A stretch of DNA of 64,000 bases from Anomaloglossus baeobatrachus. Taxonomy: Eukaryota; Chordata; Amphibia; Anura; Aromobatidae. The stretch's first letter is position 1. Every line of letters begins with the position of its first letter. Below are positions 22,695 through 34,172 of this stretch, in pieces. The translations under genes were made by a program, and so were the position numbers. The notes beneath the pieces were generated by a model that ran no database searches, had not been told where the DNA came from, and was given only the letters and a program-made list of their open reading frames with translations. The DNA lies in NCBI RefSeq assembly GCF_048569485.1, contig NC_134364.1:125748882-125812881 (forward strand), in the 5' to 3' direction.

Positions 22695-22770
22695 ATCGGG
22701 AACGGGATTAGAACTCCTGAAGTTATGCTTCTTAGGCGAGCGCTCTATCCACTAGTCTACTGCCTCTAAT
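22695..22770 (-). ncRNA. tRNA-like sequence (tRNA pseudogene or SINE head)
   Basis: On the minus strand the words TAGTGGATAGAGCG (box A-like) and GAGTTCTAATCCC (box B-like) are about 30 bp apart, with a possible anticodon loop CTAAGAA, and a run of T follows. The arms do not pair well enough for a functional tRNA. It may be the head of a tRNA-derived SINE or an old tRNA copy. Confidence 0.45.
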
Positions 22771-23098
22771 GATAGAGATAGGCAGATTTGGTAATCTTGA
22801 CTTCTGCATTGCTGAAGTCTCTGACAGCGCGATTTATTTCATTGCTATGTAGAGCTGATACAGTGCGATCATGTTCTACGGTGCTGCTGCAGCTTCATGT
22901 AGCCGAGCTGACAGTGTCGTGTGGATTACGTCGGACCTGGAGGGGTATTTGGTGATTAATAAAGAGGTAAATGAGGTGGGTTTTTTGTCTTTTATTCCAA
23001 ATAAAGGATTTTCGCTGTGTGTGTTTATTTACTTTCACTTTATAAATAAATAATAATTATAATTTAAAATTAAAAATAAAAAAAAAAAAAGGATCCCA
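22771..23098. other. Unassigned, ends in an A-rich tail
   Basis: No gene. The A-rich word AATTTAAGATTAAAAATAAA near 22667 returns as AATTTAAAATTAAAAATAAA near 23060, so the segment between may be an insertion with a ~35-bp imperfect duplication, or an A-tailed retrocopy. Confidence 0.35.
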
Positions 23099-23247
23099 AG
23101 GAGATCCAGGCCCCGGCAGTCCGCCCGGCCAAGATGAAGACGGCAGTGGCCCGGAAGCCCGCCCAGCAGGTAAAGCTGTCCTCTCCCGAAAACCAGGCCT
23201 TGGCGGAGGCAGCGCAGGGTTGTTGATGCAAGGCAGCACAGCAGTCC

Positions 23248-23751
23248 GTGACACAGCGGGGTTCCCCAGTATTGAAGGTGCCGGTTGTGGCCAGCACAGG
23301 GGAGCACCGGCTGGGCCCAACCCCCGCGCAGAGGGAGCAAGCCCCGTACTGGGAGTGGCAGTCGAACCAGCTGGGCAGGGAGATAGCAGCCCGGGAGAAA
23401 CAAAAGGCCGAGGTGCTGGTCCGTATAATCCGGGAGAAAGAGAACCTCCGGAGTGCCACTTATAGAGTGCGAGGCCCGACCTATGAAGGCCAAGTCCGCC
23501 GGTTTGACCCCCAGCATGGATGGGGGTTCATCTTTGAACTGGGCCTGGAGGCTGAAATCTTCGTCTCCCGGTGGGAAGTTAACCCTCATCTCCCATTGGG
23601 TCATCCGGATCATGACCTGAAGGCCTGGCGAGCTTGTCACGTACATCCGGCATTGCGGGGAGAGGGGCTGGTTCGCCCTCAGTGTAAAGAGGAGGGTGAG
23701 CAGCAGTGCCCACAGGCACACCCAGTCCCCTCCCCCGCCATACAGTCCTGA
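23248..23751 (+). pseudogene. LTR-element coding remnant with cold-shock-like motif (fossil)
   Basis: A frame with a basic, glutamate-rich stretch (REIAAREKQKAEVLVRIIRE) followed by GQVRRFDPQHGWGFI and then EAEIFVSRW. The spacing G-x-V-x-x-F-D-x-x-x-G-W-G-F-I ... E-I-F-V resembles a cold-shock domain, an RNA/ssDNA-binding fold. It could serve as a nucleocapsid-like part of the element or be a captured domain. The resemblance is by eye only. The element is broken and no function is claimed for this copy. Confidence 0.45.
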
Positions 23752-25410
23752 CACCGTGCTGGAGGAGGAATACGAGGAGCAGCAGTATTAAAGGCAGCGG
23801 ATCCCGGCTGCCATGTTGGAAGTCCCCGTTGGGACCTTACGGCCGTCCCCGTTGGGTCTTTGCTGTTTTACCCCATTTTAACATAGACAAGGCCGAGAAC
23901 TAGCAGGCCACCCAAAAAAACTTTTGGGTTTGTAAATAATTCCCGGACCACCCTTCAGGTCCTAGAGTCTCCAGAGAGGCTGGTTGGAGGAAGGGCCTGC
24001 GGCAGAGGAGGCCGAAGCACTGTCACCATGGCAACCGGTGACAACCCTCCAGGTCGGGGGTCCCCTGGACATGGGGCCTCTGAGAGACTGCCGGGTATGG
24101 AACTTTGTACCCGTATGGGCAATACCCGGACCTTGACCCGTTCCTGGACTGGGGAAAAGGGGAGCTGACCTGGTTTTGGAGGCAGCATCAAGGTTTAGGT
24201 TTGCTTGGGAGGGCAAGCGGAAGGACCCGGTCCCGTTAATAAAAATGTTTTATATTTGTTGCAACGTTTAAGAATGTGCCTCCCGTAAGGGATGATTTCA
24301 AAACCTGCTTAAAAATGTAAAAAGTTTAGTATACTTGAACCTGTTTTTCCCGTTTATCTTTTCCAGTTCCAAAGCAAACAAAAATAAACCGGTGGTGGTC
24401 GGACAGCCCGCAGACGGTCTGCATTGAACCAAGGGGGAATGTGGCGCCCTGGACTAGCCAGTTAGTCACAGACAGACCCTTGCACAAACACCCGTCACCT
24501 AACAAGGTAACAGCAGCCAACCTAAAAACCCTGAGTCACCCCTCTCAGGTCTTGACGTTCACACCCAGGGGCGGAGCCAGGCGGTTGGCCACGCCCACCG
24601 AGGAGTTTGGATATCCTGAGGCGGGAAAAGCACGAACAGATCAGTTTTGAAGGTGAAAGAGAGTAGTGGCAAAGAGTAAACGTCTGTCAGGGATCTGCGT
24701 CGTAGCCCAGATACCCTGTGGCCAGGAGGCAGATGGTGGTTGCCGCCTGCAGGAGCCGGGAAGACGGCTGGTGGAACCGTAAGGAACCAGGACAGGGTAG
24801 TGGCCCGCCGGTACCGAACCGGGGAACCGACTGGAAACCGGAGCACCAGGAGGAGTACTCAGACCCAGAACGAGGCTCAGAAACCACTGGACCGAGTCAA
24901 ATTCACTGATTGGGGGTCTGGACCTTAGGTTCTTTCCCACCCAAGTCCCGACTGAAGACAACTGCCCAACGAGGGGGATAGAATGCCACCGCTCAGGCAG
25001 AGAGATCCCACGAGCCAGCGTCTGCGGGCAAACGGACTCTCCCGGCACACACCAAGCTGGGGAGCGGACTACCGTCGCTGAAGCATAAGCAGTCAAATTC
25101 TACATAAACGAGGTGCAGGAGAAAGGCGGGAACCACCGAACCGGGTAAGGGACCAGACGCAGCCGGCTGCGGGCACCGACCACCATCCTTTTGTTTTACC
25201 AGGGACTCCGGTGTATCTGTCATAGTGAGTACAACAGTGCCCTCGGGCCGCGCTCCGTGCCGCACTGCACTAACACGCCCGCACCTCGCAACCAGTGGGC
25301 CCCGGGATCATCACCCCCCTACCCACAGAGGGGTCAACACCAGGCTGCACAACACTGTCCCCGGGAGCCTAGTTAACGGCAGCGGTGGTGTCCACATTTA
25401 CCACAACCCG

Positions 25411-27730
25411 ACGATGCTGAAGTTTGGTTTCTTATTCGTCCAGTTTCTTATTCGGGGCTGAAGTTGGTTTCTTATTCGTCAGTTTCTTATTCGGCAATTT
25501 AGTTTTTTCAGTTTTTTATGCATTTAACAACAAAAATAACACATCACAATAATAAAAATACAATGCACTGATGGGCCCTAATATAAATACACTCAAAATC
25601 AGCTGCGAAAATTATAAAACTGGCAAAAAAAATGGGCATCAAAGTGGGCACCAAAGTATGTTAGTGAAAGGGTTAAATGGCTTTGGGCCACTGATCTAAC
25701 ACCACAATTGCATATCTAGTGATGCCTCTAATCAAACTCAAGTGACTGCAGCCTGGCCCAAACAGGTTCTGGGCATCAGAACTGGCATCAAAGTGGGCAC
25801 ACAGCCAATTTTCATAGATTTGAATAAGTAACTGGTGTTTTTGAGGGGTTAAATGGCTTTGGGCCACTGATCTCACACCACATTTACATACCTAGTGATG
25901 CCACACATCAAATTCAGATCACTCCAGCCTGGCCCAAACAGGTTGTGGGCATCAGAACTGGCATAAAAGTGGGCAAAACCCACTTTTTACAGATTTGAAT
26001 AAGTAACTGGTGTTTTTGAGGAGTTAAATGGCTTTGGGCCACTGATCTCACACCACATTTACATACCTAGTGATGCCACACATCAAATTCAGATCACTCC
26101 AGCCTGGCCCAAACAGGTTCTGGGCATCAGAATTGGCATAAAAGTGGGCAAAACCCACTTTTCACAGATTTGTTTGGGCCAGGCTGGAGTTATCTGAATT
26201 TGATGTGTGGCATCACTAGGTATGTAAATGGGGTGTGAGATTAGTGGCCCAAAGCCATTTAACCCCTCAAAAGCACCAGTTACTTATTCAAATCTGTGAA
26301 AACTGAGATTTTGCCCACTTTGATGCCAGTTATGATGCCCAGAACCTGTTTGGGCCAGGCTGGTGTGATCAGAATTTGATGTGTGGCATGACTAGGTATG
26401 TAAATGTGGTGTGAGATCCGTGGCCCAAAGCCATTTAACCCCTCAAAAACACCAGTTACTTATTCAAATCTGTGAAAAGTGGGTTTTGCCCACTTTTATG
26501 CCAGTTCTGATGCCCAGAACCTGTTTGGGCCAGGCTGGAGTGATCTGAATTTGATGTGTAGCATCACTAGGTATGTAAATGTGGTGTGAGATCAGTGGCC
26601 CAAAGCCATTTAAACCCTCAAAAACACCAGTTACTTATTCAAATCTGTGAAAACTGGGGTTTTGACCACTTTGATGCCAGTTTTGATGCCCAGAACCTGT
26701 TTGGGCCAGGCTTGAGTGATCTGAATTTGATGTGTGACATCACTAGGTATGTAAATGTGGTGTGAGATTAGTGGCCCAAAGCCAATTAATCCCTCAAAAA
26801 CACCAGTTACTTATTCAAATCTATGAAAATTGGCTGTGTGCCCACTTTGATGCCAGTTCTGATGCCCAGAACCTGTTTGGGCCAGGCTACAGTCACTTGA
26901 GTTTGATTAGAGGCATCACTAGATATACAATTGTGGTGTTATATCAGTGGCCCAAAGCCATTTAACCCTATCACTAACATACTTTGGTGCCCACTTTGAT
27001 GCCCATTTTTTTGCCAGTTTTATAATTTTCGCAGCTGATTTTGAGTGTATTTATATTAGGGCATCAGTGCATTGTATTTTATTATTGTGATGTGTTATTT
27101 TTGTTGTTAAATGCATAAAAAACTGAAAAAACGAAATTGTCGAATAAGAAACTGACGAATAAGAAACCAACTTCAGCCCCGAATAAGAAACTGGACGAAT
27201 AAGGCTAGTTTCACACTTGAGTTGGACGGGATCCGTAGCATTGCGTTGTGTGACGCATGCAACGGATGCGTTGCATATAGTGGCACAACGCATGCTACAG
27301 ATCATACAAAATAACGCAATCCGTTGTAGTTTTTTTTCCTTGACTTTACACATCTGAGCATGCGCAGTTGTGTAAAGACACCTGCGTTAACGGAATCCGT
27401 CAAATGACGCATTCTAACGGACTCCGCCACCATAGGCGTCCATTATAAAAACAACGGACGCCTAACGGATTCCTGCAGGTTGCGTTTTTTGACACTCCGC
27501 CAAGCGCAGAAAAACGTTACATGCTGCGTTCCATCCGCCCGACGCAGCGTCAATATAACGACGCTGCGTCGTCCAGCGGATGCAACGCAGACACTTGCGT
27601 TACAGTGCGTCGTCCATACAAGTCTATGGAGAATAGCGCAGTGCGCTAACGGACTGCGCTATTCTCCATAGTGACGGAATGCGCTAAACGCAAGTGTGAA
27701 ACTAGCCTAAGAAACCAACTTCAGCATCGT
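25411..27730. mobile_element. Foldback-type DNA element 2 (perfect 9-bp target duplication)
   Basis: Ends ACGATGCTGAAG and CTTCAGCATCGT with CACAACCCG on both sides (25402-25410 and 27731-27739). The arms consist of ~178-bp modules: AAATGGCTTTGGGCC at about 25675, 25852 and 26028 on the left, and the complement at about 26240, 26416, 26597, 26773 and 26950 on the right. The switch of orientation is near 26168. The terminal segment with TTTCTTATTCG is partly duplicated at both ends. No coding capacity. A Harbinger MITE is nested at 27203-27707. The undamaged duplication suggests a younger copy than element 1. Confidence 0.92.
27203..27707. mobile_element. Harbinger-type MITE 1
   Basis: Inverted ends GGCTAGTTTCACACTTG and CAAGTGTGAAACTAGCC with TAA duplicated (27200-27202 and 27708-27710). 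It interrupts the right terminal repeat of foldback element 2 (GACGAATAA...TAAGAAACC). The interior is rich in AACGGA/TCCGTT words, as in other frog MITEs of this type. Confidence 0.93.
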
Positions 27731-27903
27731 CACAACCCGTGGGTGGCGTCACGAACTTAAATCCCTAAACACCACGGCCCCGGCCGTGAACCTCCCCACT
27801 GAAACCCCTCACGTAGCGCCAGCCTCCCTTCAGAGCGACGTGACCCCCGGGTCCGGAGGCGCTCAAGCCACCCACCGATGAGCCCGGATCTGAGCAGGTA
27901 CAC

Positions 27904-27907
<4 letters not shown>

Positions 27908-27976
<69 letters not shown>
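27908..27976. repeat. (TA)n microsatellite
   Basis: About 68 bp of TA dinucleotides directly after the presumed LTR end. Confidence 0.95.
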
Positions 27977-27980
<4 letters not shown>

Positions 27981-28849
27981 TTATTTTTTTCCAGACTGTT
28001 TTGTCAACCACCTTGGTTTTTTAGCTCAGTTTTTAAAAGAATGAGCTGCTCAATTCTTTGCAAAACATTAGTAAAAAAAAAACCATGGCAAAACCACAGG
28101 AGATTTCCTGGCAAAATATGAGGTTTTCTTGTAGAGACAAATCTGACAAAAACGCCCTGTGTGAACACAGTCCAGTAGTGCATTTCACACTATTTTGATA
28201 GACAATAATACAAGGGGACCTTGTTGGAAATTTTGGAGTTGAATATTCCAGAAATGAATTTTTGGGATTGTGACATACAGGCTGTGAGGAGGACCTACAT
28301 TATTAAACCATTTTCCAGCGTCACTCTTCTCTTCACATCTGCCATTTTACCTGCATCTCCTCAGTATCAATATCGGATCTGAATTGCTGCCAGCGCGCCA
28401 ACTCCTAGAAATCTGAGTGGCTGCTTCCCCCGTCCATCACTCAAGCGGCCCAATCGGCTTCTTGTTAATTGAAAATCAGGCAGAATCCTGGTTGGCTGTG
28501 TGGTATCATGTGATCTTCGCCCTGCAGCGCTTCTGGGAGTTGCAGTTCAGTGACAGTTTTGTGTTATGTGATGAACGAGGTAGAGAACTACAAGTACCAT
28601 GATGAAGTGACTGTCAGGACATGGCACAGGCACAGGTGAATGTGATACGTCATGGCTTTACCAAACATCATTTCTTATGACTTTTACATATGCTCGGAGA
28701 CATATTGTCAGGGAAAATACGTGGGAGAATAGGCAGTATATAGATATCTGTGTACTTCCACTGGGCCACGACTACCAGCCCGGTCTCCCTTGCTTGGTTT
28801 GTGCCGGATGAGGTCTATTGTGCCTGGGGCGTCATAGGGGTCGTCCATA
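27977..28849. other. Unassigned single-copy-looking DNA
   Basis: No repeat structure or convincing frame. A 61-codon frame at 28417-28602 is too short and too unlike any family I know to call. It might be an old element or true intergenic DNA. Confidence 0.35.
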
Positions 28850-29215
28850 GCAACCAATAAAAAGTTCATTTTACCTCAGAAAGCAGAGCAACAAATTTAA
28901 TTGTATCCAATCAGAGAACAGCTATCATTTACCACAGCAACTCTGGTAAAATGAAATCTGCACTGTGATTGGATAACATGAAAGCTGAGGCAACATTTTA
29001 TCCAATCAGAACACAGCATCGAATCACAGCGCAGCTTTCACTACCTCAGCTATTAAAACTGCAGAAATCATTTTACCACAGCAACTCTGAGGTAAAATGA
29101 AATCTGCACTGATTGGATAAAATGAAAGCATTTTATCCAATCAGAGCACAGATTTCCTTTTACCCAATCAGAGTGTAGCTTTCACTTTACCTCAGCAGTG
29201 TAATATATGACTGAA
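28850..29215. repeat. CCAAT-rich cluster of direct and inverted short repeats
   Basis: ATCCAATCAGA and its complement, with CTTTCA/TGAAAG and TTTTACCTCAG/CTGAGGTAAAAT, recur about eight times in both orientations over 365 bp. The pattern resembles a decayed inverted-repeat element. The CCAAT words could bind NF-Y, but no transcript is apparent next to them. Confidence 0.6.
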
Positions 29216-29401
29216 GCCATTGTCTTCTTCCATCCTGTCAGCTGGTTCTCTCTGGAGGTCAGATGTGTTTGTTGTGAGTCCAACATGGCGACATAAAAGA
29301 CCAATGTACACCCTGCATCAGTGAAAGACACACAGGACAGTTCTGATAGGTAGTTCCTTTCCTGTTCTAGTAATAACCAGTATACTTGGTTTGGTAGTTA
29401 A

Positions 29402-29828
29402 GGCTGCTTTCACACATCCGGTTTTTGCTATGCGGCACAATCCGGCTCTTTGCAGAAAAAACGCCGTCGGTTGCGTTTTTCCCGCATAGACTTTCATTAG
29501 TGCCGGATTGTGCCGCATAGCCTTGCGTTTGGTCTGGTTTTTGCCGGATGCGGTATATTTAGCCTATGCGGCGGCCGGATGGAACGTTGCCTGGCCGCCG
29601 ATGCGGCGCTTTTTCCAATGCATGCCTATGGATGCCGGATGCGGCAAAAAACATCTGGCCGCGGCATGCGGTTTTTTGCACTACGCATGCTCAGTAGCCT
29701 GCCACAACCAGCAAAAAACGGACGTGCTGCATGTAAAAACTTATGCAAAGGATGCGTTTTTTTCGCCGCGTCCGTTACATAGAGCTGGATTTAGCCGCAC
29801 TGCTAAAACCGGATGTGTGAAAGCAGCC
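29402..29828. mobile_element. Harbinger-type MITE 2
   Basis: Inverted ends GGCTGCTTTCACACATCCGG and CCGGATGTGTGAAAGCAGCC, flanked by TAA (29399-29401 and 29829-29831). Internal words GATGCGGC and AAAAACCGCA recur in both orientations. Confidence 0.94.
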
Positions 29829-29984
29829 TAAGTAACACAACACAGGATCCGTCAATAAAAAAGACACCATGGTCTCCCATTATTCTGTACAATCCACAAA
29901 GAGAAAATGGGTCTGACACCTTACAATGGCCAACATTGGAGATAATTCTAATCTCAGCCTTTGTAAACCCCTAGATCCTGTATA

Positions 29985-30370
29985 AGGGCTCATGCGCACG
30001 TAACTGCTGAATATTCTGCAGCGATTTGACAGCACATGTGCGTGTCAAATTGCTGCAGAAACATTGCATAATGGATGCAGTTTTTCTGTACAAAAAAAGC
30101 CGATTTCATGCGCTATGGCTGCTGCCCCCACCATAGACAGAGTGGGCGCTGCATCCAGAAAGCACGGAATAATTGACATGCTCATTTTATGAACGCACGG
30201 ATTTGGGACAAAATTTTAGTACCCAAATCGCTGCGTTCATAAAAGCATCGTGCACACGTGTCATGCACAATCTACATAGATGGTGCAGGGGACGCAGGAC
30301 GCATGTATTTACGCTGCAGTGCAATACGCAGCGTTAATGCATGTAATTACGCAACGTGCGCACGAGCCCT
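29985..30370. mobile_element. TA-target MITE
   Basis: Inverted ends AGGGCTCATGCGCACGT and ACGTGCGCACGAGCCCT with TA on both sides (29983-29984 and 30371-30372). A 386-bp non-coding element, of Tc1/mariner type by its target site. Confidence 0.85.
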
Positions 30371-30372
30371 TA

Positions 30373-31724
30373 AGGAGGCACAGAGGCAGGTTTATAGAGG
30401 AAGAACTCCCCCCTTCCTACATCCCACTTTTCCCCCATGACTTTATTCCAGGGTGCGGATGGTTGTTATGGCAACTGGGTGCCGAAATCTGTAATCAAGA
30501 AGCTTTAAAAAGCTAAACTATTAGAAACATGTTAAAAAAAAGGCTAAAACACCTTTTCCTCTTTATATGGGAAACCCCACAAAAAACCCTCCCAATTATA
30601 GTTCGGTATTATGTCAATAGCAACTCAAACTATTAATGCAGCCTTTGCTTATCCCTCGTTCCTAAAAATTGATAGAAGGTTGCCAAAAAGTTGTATGTAG
30701 CTGGAAATGGCACCAATGAGAAGCCCAACCAGATCTGAGAAGCCCAACCAGATCTTCCATAAGAAACCAGTCCTCACACAGCTATGCAAATGGAAAAAAA
30801 GGAAATGTTCTGGGTCTTTTTGTTTTTTAACCTGTTTCTGAAATGTGAACTATGTGGGCTCAGGGCCTGCACCATACAAGGCAGATGCCTCTGGCTGGCC
30901 CTAATAAAAAATTGTTATTTTCCTGATCAAATACTGGTAATCATAGGCTCAAGTCGTATAGGGAAATTAAATTTAAAAAAATGTGAAAAGTAGCTATATT
31001 TTTTCTTAAAAAATGTTAAAAAAACCCTCTTATTTCCTAATCCAAAAACATAGATATAAAAAAAAAATAAATTGGTATCGCCGACCTACATAATAATCCC
31101 AGCTATAAAGATGTATAATTAATCAAAGGCCATCAGGAAAAAAAATGTGAATGCCATAAAATGTTATCATAAGTGAATAAACGTCTTGTGCACCCCAAAA
31201 CGATACAAATAAAAGCACAACTCGCCAAGCAAAAGATTAGGCCCTCTCTCAACCCCATCAATAGAAAAATTAAAAAAGTTACCTGTCTCAGAAACTGGCG
31301 ACACACCATTTTATTTTTACAAAATCCTGCAGCTACTTTAATGTTGCTTTTGGCCTCTTGACAGCCTCCTGGACAAATTTTCTTCTTGTCTTTTCATGAA
31401 CTTATGAGGGATGTACAGTTCTATTTAATGTCCCTGTTGTGCCAAATTAAAAAGACACTTTTTGATGACATCTTCACAGTGTCCATTTTATCTAACACCT
31501 TGGAATATAAATTTGTGACCTTCTTCTGTTTGATAACTTTCAACAATGAAATTCCTTTGCTGTGTTGTCAGCTGTCAACCACATCCACAATTATAAGAAG
31601 GTGTTTATGTTGAGGATAAGAATTAAGTAACCAAAAATACTTAATTCAGCCATTTCATAGACTCAAATATATAGTTTAGTTGATGCAGCCTAACACATAA
31701 TTATGAATGCTTTTGTCCCTTACT

Positions 31725-31725
<1 letters not shown>
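30373..31725. other. AT-rich DNA with an old repeat fragment
   Basis: No gene. 31070-31330 (TTGGTATCGCCG, CCCAGCTATAAA, ACTCGCCAAGC) resembles a degenerate copy of a widespread amphibian repeat, by memory only. A 75-codon frame at 31386-31613 is hydrophobic but matches nothing I recognise. Confidence 0.4.

Positions 31726-31727
<2 letters not shown>

Positions 31728-31797
<70 letters not shown>
31728..31797. repeat. (TA)n microsatellite
   Basis: About 70 bp of TA dinucleotides. Confidence 0.95.
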
Positions 31798-31804
<7 letters not shown>

Positions 31805-32088
31805 GATACAGTGATCTTCCTTAACACAATATACCAGCACATGTAACTTAAAGATGGCTCCTACATCCTGGCCAACGCCCAAGAAGTTGAGGAACAGAGG
31901 AATTCCTAAAGGTTGGAACAACCAATCCAGTAGAGACTATGCAAATTTCTATACGTCCTGAGTCCAGCCTGCAATACTTGATTGGACTATATTTTGTCTA
32001 CACCCTTTACTTCTCCTGAACTATAAAGTTTCCCGAACAATAAGCTGAAGCAGAAGCGTCTGTCATGGAGATAGTTATAACTGACTTA

Positions 32089-32594
32089 GGCTACTTTCAC
32101 ACATCCGGTTTGAGCCCTGCGGCTCAATCCGGCTGTGAAAACTATGCAACGGATGCGGTGAAAACACCGCATCCTTTGCATACGTTTTTACATGCGGCCG
32201 GTCCGGTTTTTTCCGGTTGCGGCATGCTACTGAGCATGCACAGTGGAAAATACCGCATGCGGCGACCGGATACGGTTTTTTCCGCATCGCGCCGCATCCG
32301 GCCTCCATAGGGATGCATTGAAAAATGCGCCGCAGCGGCCGGATGCGGCGCGATGCGGTGTTTTTTGCCGGAGCAAAAAACGTTGCAGGGTACGTTCGAT
32401 CCGGCCGCCGCATCGGCTAAATCTGCCGCATGCGGCAAAAACCGGACCGAACGCAAGCCCCTACGGCACAATGCGGCACTAATGTAAGTCAATGCAAAAA
32501 AAAACGCAATCGGCGTTACAAAAGCCGGTTGCGGTTTTTCTGCAGAACGCCGTATTGTGCCGCAGAGCAAAAATCCGGATGTGTGAAAGTACCC
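32089..32594. mobile_element. Harbinger-type MITE 3
   Basis: Inverted ends GGCTACTTTCACACATCCGG and CCGGATGTGTGAAAGTACCC with TTA on both sides (32086-32088 and 32595-32597). The first 15 bp equal the left end of the Harbinger at 36004, making a shared transposase plausible. Confidence 0.94.
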
Positions 32595-33083
32595 TTATAG
32601 TCAATTATTTTAGTCTCATGTGCACACATGACATTATAATTTGAACACGGCAGTCAGACCTTAAGAGGCCCATTGTAGTCTCACCTCAAAATTTACACTT
32701 CTGCAACCTCATAATTTAGTTTTCTTTTTCCCCCTAACACTTTCTCAACCCAGAGATTTTTTGATTTTTACACTATCATTTTTTCCTCAACTTATTCCAA
32801 GAGCCAGGGCTGTGGGGTCAGTAAGCTAAACCTGCGACACAAATTCCTCAATTTCCCTTGCTCCTACTCCAACTACATGACTCCGACTCCCACATATATT
32901 GCTTATATTGAAGTGAAAAATGTATTGTAGTACAATGTGAACATCAGACATTTAATCATTTTTATTATACAATAATCAAGATATTTAGATAGAACATAAA
33001 ATATATTTATTGGAATACAACTTTAAAACACAAAAAACTGTAATAAATTGTAAATATGTAATACACTATGTAATATAGATTAC

Positions 33084-33126
33084 ATATATATATATATATA
33101 TATAGATTACATATATACAGTGTATG

Positions 33127-33168
<42 letters not shown>

Positions 33169-33182
33169 TATATACATACACA
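33084..33182. repeat. (TA)n microsatellite
   Basis: TA runs interrupted by GATTAC and GTATG words, adjoining the TA-target element. Confidence 0.9.
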
Positions 33183-34045
33183 CGGTGGAATCTCGCTTAA
33201 CGAGTAACCCATTTAACGAGAATTTCGCTTAACATGCAAAGCTTTCTGTAAATTTGTAACTCGGTTTACGAGAAAGCTTTGCTGTACGAACAAAATCCTC
33301 ACCGCACACACTTCCGGTTCCGTACATCCATCGTGCTCTGACCCGCTCTTGCAGTCCACACAAACACACACATGCACGCACAAAACACACAAACAAACAC
33401 GCACGCACATACAGTATTATGCTCACCTTACCTTCCGTTCCATCGCCGGTCTCCTGGGTCTTGTAGTTCGCCGGTGCATCGTGACGAGGGAGGAATCCTC
33501 GCGGCGAACTACAAGACCCAGGAGCCCGGCGATGGAACGGAAGGTAAGGTGAGCATAATATGTGTACCTTCCGTTCCATCGCCGGCCTCCTGAGTCCTGT
33601 AGTTCGCCGCTCCAGGCTGTGTATCGGTAACCATCGGCGACGAGGCAGGAACTTCCTCTGACAGACGCTACTCAAAGGCAGCACGCTGACCAATCAGACG
33701 CTCATGCCTTTGACGTCAGCGCTCTGGGTGCGGAAGTTCCTCCCTCGTCGTCATGGTTACCCGATACACAGCCTGTGGTAGTGAACAGCAAGTCCCAGCA
33801 GGGCGGCGATGGAACGGAAGGTAAGGTGAGCATATAATATGTTCGTGTGAGTTTGTGTGTGTTTGAACGTGTTTGAACGTGTGTGGAATGGCACAATAGG
33901 GGACCAGGATGGGACATTTAACAAGTTGTGGAACAAATTGTCTGCATTGCAATGATTTCCTATGGGAAATCTTGCTTTGCTGAATGAGTAACTTGGTTAA
34001 CAAGCACAGTCCCAGAACGGATTGTTCTCGTTAACCAAGGTTCCA

Positions 34046-34048
<3 letters not shown>
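33183..34048. mobile_element. TA-target element (copy of the one at 55813)
   Basis: Ends CGGTGGAATCTCGCTTAACG and CGTTAACCAAGGTTCCACTG, related to the better preserved ends at 55813-56457. TA follows on the right; the left target is mutated or merged in the TA tract. The interior contains inverted copies of CCTTCCGTTCCATCGCCGG. Non-coding; Tc1/mariner-type by target. Confidence 0.8.
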
Positions 34049-34092
<44 letters not shown>

Positions 34093-34172
34093 AAACAAAC
34101 ACTATGTAATAAACTATGTAAGTGGCAAAAAACAGTTTTCAACAAAAGCATACTAAATAACATTTGTGCAGT

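Larger units (their letters stand above)
23099..27902 (+). mobile_element. LTR retroelement, 3' portion only (fossil)
   Basis: Part of a coding region (about 23100-23790), a non-coding stretch with GC-rich words to 24430, a polypurine tract AAGGGGGAA (24431-24439) and directly after it a TGTGGCGCCCTGG start typical of a 3' LTR. The LTR runs to about 27902, where CA precedes a (TA)n tract, and is split by foldback element 2. The 5' part and 5' LTR are absent, so the copy is truncated and old. Family not assigned. Confidence 0.6.
24440..27902 (+). repeat. 3' LTR of the retroelement, split by foldback element 2 (fossil)
   Basis: Starts TGTGGCGCCCTGGACTAG right after the purine tract. LTR sequence occupies 24440-25410 and resumes at 27740 after the foldback insertion; total LTR length is about 1.1 kb. 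The right edge is approximate because the 5' LTR is not available for comparison. Confidence 0.55.

Noticed and set aside
27203-27707. Independent short gene in the region (27480-27671)
   Set aside because: It sits wholly in a Harbinger MITE with GATGCGTTGC-type inverted words.
28417-28602. Short frame that might be a host exon
   Set aside because: No domain, no clear splice sites, and nothing adjoining that continues it.
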